A stretch of DNA of 64,000 nt from Lachnospiraceae bacterium. GTDB taxonomy: Bacteria > Bacillota_A > Clostridia > Lachnospirales > Lachnospiraceae. The stretch spans positions 22,974-86,973 of the forward strand of contig JAILCT010000258.1 of the NCBI GenBank assembly GCA_024690425.1, in the 5' to 3' direction. A program made the translations under genes and the position numbers. Of the stretch, positions 61,520-64,000 are shown piece by piece; position 1 is the first letter of the stretch; every line of letters begins with the position of its first letter. The notes under the pieces were generated by a model. It was not told the origin of the DNA, did no database searches, and worked only from the letters and a program-made list of their open reading frames with translations.

Positions 61520-62443
61520 ATGCTGGATTGGAAGATACCGACTAAGGAACTGGTACCGGATATGCAGAGGATAGTTGCACACACAGGAGCCATAGCAAGC
61601 GATGCCTGTGTTAGTAATATCTTTCTTCTGAGGAATAAATATGATATCCGTGTGGCGATCAAGGATGGATTCTTATTCCGCTGGTACAGCGGGAGTGAGA
61701 TGCCGGGAAGGAACGGTGTTGCCTTTCCCCTGGGTAAGGGAGATGTAAAGAGCGCGATCAACTGCCTTATAAAGGATCGCAACAAGCGCGGACTTCCTGC
61801 CGAGATGATCCTGCTTAACAAGGACCAGAAGGAGTACTGCACGAAAAACGGTATTGAGGCATCGGCCGAGACGCATGAGAGTAACTGGGATTACATATAT
61901 AAGTCGGAGCATCTCGCAAGGCTTGAAGGAAAAGAAAATTCTAAAAAGAGAAACAGGGTCAGCCGCTTTACAAGAAAATATCCCGACTGGCGCATTGAAT
62001 TTACTGATAAGGGAAACAATAGCGAGATATTAAATGATATGTTAAGAGTTGAGGATGAATGGCTGGCGGAACAGGAAGAGAGAGCAGGATCGGTCCTTAC
62101 AGAAAGAGACGAGATACATGAGGCGGTAAGCCTGTGGGACGAACTTCCCCTGTCGGGCGGCGTTATTTACGTTGAAGATAAGCCTGTCGCCATGACGATA
62201 GCATCCGAAATCTCCAAGGGTACTTTTGATATCCTTTTTGAAAAAAGCTATGGAGAGTATGCACAGGCCGGTGGATTTGCAGCAATAAACAAGTATTTTG
62301 CCGATCATCTTCACAGGGTTCATGGTGCACAGTGGATCAACCGGGAAGAGGATATAGGTATGCCCGGACTTCGCAGGGCCAAGATGGCTTACCACCCTGA
62401 TATAAGACTTGAGAAGTATCAGGTGACCTTAGGATCCTGTTAG
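61520..62443 (+). CDS. DUF2156-family (GNAT-fold, LPG-lysyltransferase-like) protein
   Basis: The 307-residue protein resembles the DUF2156 family. An N-terminal half (SDACVSNIFLLRNKYDIRVA, GRNGVAFPLGKGD) and a C-terminal GNAT-like half with a basic helix KKRNRVSRFTRKYPDWRIEF are seen. IYVEDKPVAMTIAS and INREEDIGMPGLRRAKMAYHP close it. Relatives include the catalytic domain of phosphatidylglycerol lysyltransferase, but there is no membrane domain here, so a tRNA-dependent or acyl-dependent soluble transferase is likely. It starts 1 bp after the GNAT gene and is convergent with the next gene, overlapping by 4 bp. Confidence 0.82.
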   Translation: MLDWKIPTKELVPDMQRIVAHTGAIASDACVSNIFLLRNKYDIRVAIKDGFLFRWYSGSEMPGRNGVAFPLGKGDVKSAINCLIKDRNKRGLPAEMILLNKDQKEYCTKNGIEASAETHESNWDYIYKSEHLARLEGKENSKKRNRVSRFTRKYPDWRIEFTDKGNNSEILNDMLRVEDEWLAEQEERAGSVLTERDEIHEAVSLWDELPLSGGVIYVEDKPVAMTIASEISKGTFDILFEKSYGEYAQAGGFAAINKYFADHLHRVHGAQWINREEDIGMPGLRRAKMAYHPDIRLEKYQVTLGSC

Positions 62444-62931
62444 ATTGATTTTAAAAAGAACCGGTTCATTGCCCCGTGTCCTGTCTGGGCGGGTTTTTCG
62501 ATCTCTGTATAACCGGACTTTTCATATATATGGATGGCAGGCTGAAGAATATCATGCGTTTCAAGATATGAATATCTGAAGCCTGCTTCCTTCATCTTTG
62601 CCTCGATAAATGATATAAGTTCATATCCAAGGCCGGACCCCTTTACGGAATCATCAAGATAGAGCTTCTGAAGTTCGGCTGTATCCTTCATGGGTTTAAA
62701 CCCCGCAAAGCCTATGCCGCCAATGACTCTCCCGTCAGCATCCTCCATCACATAATATCTGCTGTCATTTTTCCCGTAACACTCACTTAAGTGATCCAGT
62801 CCTTCATCAAAGTATACTGTCCCCGGGATATCCAGGCCGTATTTCTCCAGATTATTCCTTATAAGGGCGGCTACTGCTTCATCATCGGCTGAAGTCATTT
62901 CCCTGAACTTTATCTCTTTATCCTGCATCAT
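62440..62931 (-). CDS. GNAT-family N-acetyltransferase
   Basis: The 163-residue protein has the GNAT core. ELQKLYLDDSVKGSGLGYEL is strand 4 and the acetyl-CoA loop, and PAIHIYEKSGYTEIEKP is the C-terminal motif, followed by the end MNRFFLKSI. The substrate is unknown. The first two codons are both ATG; GGAG lies 5-8 bp upstream, so the start is uncertain by one residue. It is convergent with the DUF2156 gene. Confidence 0.87.
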   Translation of the reverse strand: MMQDKEIKFREMTSADDEAVAALIRNNLEKYGLDIPGTVYFDEGLDHLSECYGKNDSRYYVMEDADGRVIGGIGFAGFKPMKDTAELQKLYLDDSVKGSGLGYELISFIEAKMKEAGFRYSYLETHDILQPAIHIYEKSGYTEIEKPAQTGHGAMNRFFLKSI

Positions 62932-63131
62932 TTAAACTCCGTTCCAAACAGTCCTGATATTGTCATAAACAATATTATAATATATACCTGTACGAAAACA
63001 GCATAAAAATTCCCGGAAGAAATTAAATGTTTAAAAATTAAAATGACAAACCCCAAATATTGCGAAAAATGTGATAAAATATAAAAAAATAAAAAAGGGA
63101 CAGACAGATTCGGGCCGGCGGAGATTGTCAT

Positions 63132-64000
63132 ATGCAAAAGATATACGAAATTTATGGAACGGATGCACATAAAATGACGAAGTCTCTGATGACTGCGGCA
63201 AATATCGCAGAAGATATTCCACGGGGTGCCGGGATAGCGCTGAAGCCCAACCTTGTTAAGGCAGGTTCGCCTGATATGGGTGCGACGACACATCCGGGGG
63301 TTATTTCCGGATGTATAGAATACCTTAAGGAAAATGGTTTTTCCGAAATCTCTGTAATAGAGAGTTCCTGGGTGGGAGAGAGAACCGAACGATCCGTGAA
63401 GGCATGTGGTTATGACCGGGTCTGTGAAAAATACGGTGTTCCTTTCTACGATCTGAAAAAAGACAGTGTCAGAAAAGTACAGACCCCGTTTCGCACAATG
63501 GAAATATCGGAAAAAGCACTTGATGCCACGTATCTTATAGATCTGCCGGTGTTAAAAGGTCATTGTCAGACCTTGATGACATGTGCGCTTAAGAACCTCA
63601 AGGGATGTATTCCGGACCGTGAGAAGAGGCAGTTTCACGCAGACGGTCTTATCAAGCCTATTGCGGCACTGGCAGCCGCATTAAGGCCATCACTTGTGAT
63701 CGTTGACAGTATATGTGGTGATCTCTATTTTGAGGAAGGCGGGAATCCTGTACATACAAACCGGATGATGCTCGGAAGGGATCCGGTCAAGATGGATGCT
63801 TACGGGTGTTCGCTCATGGGTCTTAGGCTTTCCGACGTGCCTTATATAGGTCTTGCCGAAAAGTGGGGAGCAGGTAGCACAGATTTATCCGAAGATGATA
63901 TAATAAAGCTTAATGAACCGGTGAATGCACAGGAATACCCCAAGGCATCCGGGATGATCAAGAGGCTTGTAGCCAATGTTGAAGCTGACAGCGCCTGCTC
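63132..64000 (+). CDS. DUF362-domain protein, N-terminal part (runs off window end)
   Basis: At least 289 residues are open to the window edge without a stop. ALKPNLVKAGSPDMGATTHP, ISVIESSWVGERT, LIDLPVLKGHCQTLMTCALK and NLKGCIPDREKRQFH are the blocks of the DUF362 domain, and IVDSICGDLYFEEGGNP follows. Family members often carry a C-terminal 4Fe-4S ferredoxin, which would lie beyond the window. Function is unknown. The ATG at 63132 follows GGCGGAG. The 200 bp before it hold no other gene. Confidence 0.85.
   Translation, partial: MQKIYEIYGTDAHKMTKSLMTAANIAEDIPRGAGIALKPNLVKAGSPDMGATTHPGVISGCIEYLKENGFSEISVIESSWVGERTERSVKACGYDRVCEKYGVPFYDLKKDSVRKVQTPFRTMEISEKALDATYLIDLPVLKGHCQTLMTCALKNLKGCIPDREKRQFHADGLIKPIAALAAALRPSLVIVDSICGDLYFEEGGNPVHTNRMMLGRDPVKMDAYGCSLMGLRLSDVPYIGLAEKWGAGSTDLSEDDIIKLNEPVNAQEYPKASGMIKRLVANVEADSAC

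Noticed and set aside
62456..62486. AGAACCGG...CCCCGTGTCC stretch resembling the dispersed repeat
   Set aside because: It encodes the usual C-terminal motif of this acetyltransferase type (MNRFFLKSI), and the match to the repeat is broken by an insertion.

Overview
The window looks like Lachnospiraceae DNA, most likely Butyrivibrio or a close relative. This rests on gene content and protein style: the DapL route to meso-diaminopimelate, two methyl-accepting chemotaxis proteins, several GGDEF and two-component proteins, anaerobic radical enzymes, sortase B, strong GGAGG ribosome sites and Gram-positive sigma-A promoters. It is an inference; there is no rRNA in the window. No tRNA, rRNA, insertion sequence, transposase, phage gene or CRISPR array was recognised.

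The central feature is a replication and partition module at about 14.5-20.5 kb. It holds a Rep_3-type initiator (minus strand), an upstream array of about ten 17-bp iterons with a DnaA box, a helix-turn-helix gene, 1.2 kb of very AT-rich DNA with repeats of the AAACTGATAAAC type, and a parA/parB-like pair. An S1-domain gene and a capA-like gene lie just downstream of rep on the same strand. Ordinary biosynthetic genes flank the module (dapL, dapF, nadE, sulfur-amino-acid enzymes, glnA). The simplest reading is the origin of a chromid or megaplasmid carrying core metabolism. An integrated plasmid cannot be excluded.

Layout. 0-4.4 kb: sulfur-amino-acid genes (mccA-like fragment, mccB-like, metY-like) with a LysR regulator; the two operon heads share one palindrome and a conserved upstream block. 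4.6-13.1 kb: chemoreceptor, dapF-dapL, two small membrane proteins, pfkB-family kinase with cbiF, nadE and a DtxR/MntR-type regulator. 13.2-20.5 kb: capA, S1, rep, origin, par. 20.5-28.4 kb: CIRCE-controlled hsp20, thiN, then a same-strand run of aldo-keto reductase, LacI-type sensor/GGDEF fusion, sugar symporter, hydrolase and cobT. 28.5-39.0 kb: hybrid kinase, sodium symporter, YjjI/YjjW glycyl-radical pair, mazG, then a PadR/DUF1700/DUF4097/sortase B cluster. 39.0-45.8 kb: a two-component and ABC efflux operon. 46-52 kb: a double-ABC peptide exporter with a C39 protease domain, a 74-residue stub of the usual HlyD adaptor, and a convergent gene for a double-glycine peptide whose core looks like a zinc ribbon. 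52-64 kb: glnA, MFS transporter, YhcC radical SAM protein, ohrR, a phosphatase-like protein, GGDEF and chemoreceptor pair, acetyltransferases, and a DUF362 gene running off the end.

The best candidate for an undescribed system is the exporter at 47.0-51.9 kb with its zinc-ribbon-like double-glycine peptide. Other points of interest are the iteron origin, the shared sulfur operator, the dapF leader with a terminator placed right after its promoter, and a dispersed 31-bp repeat.
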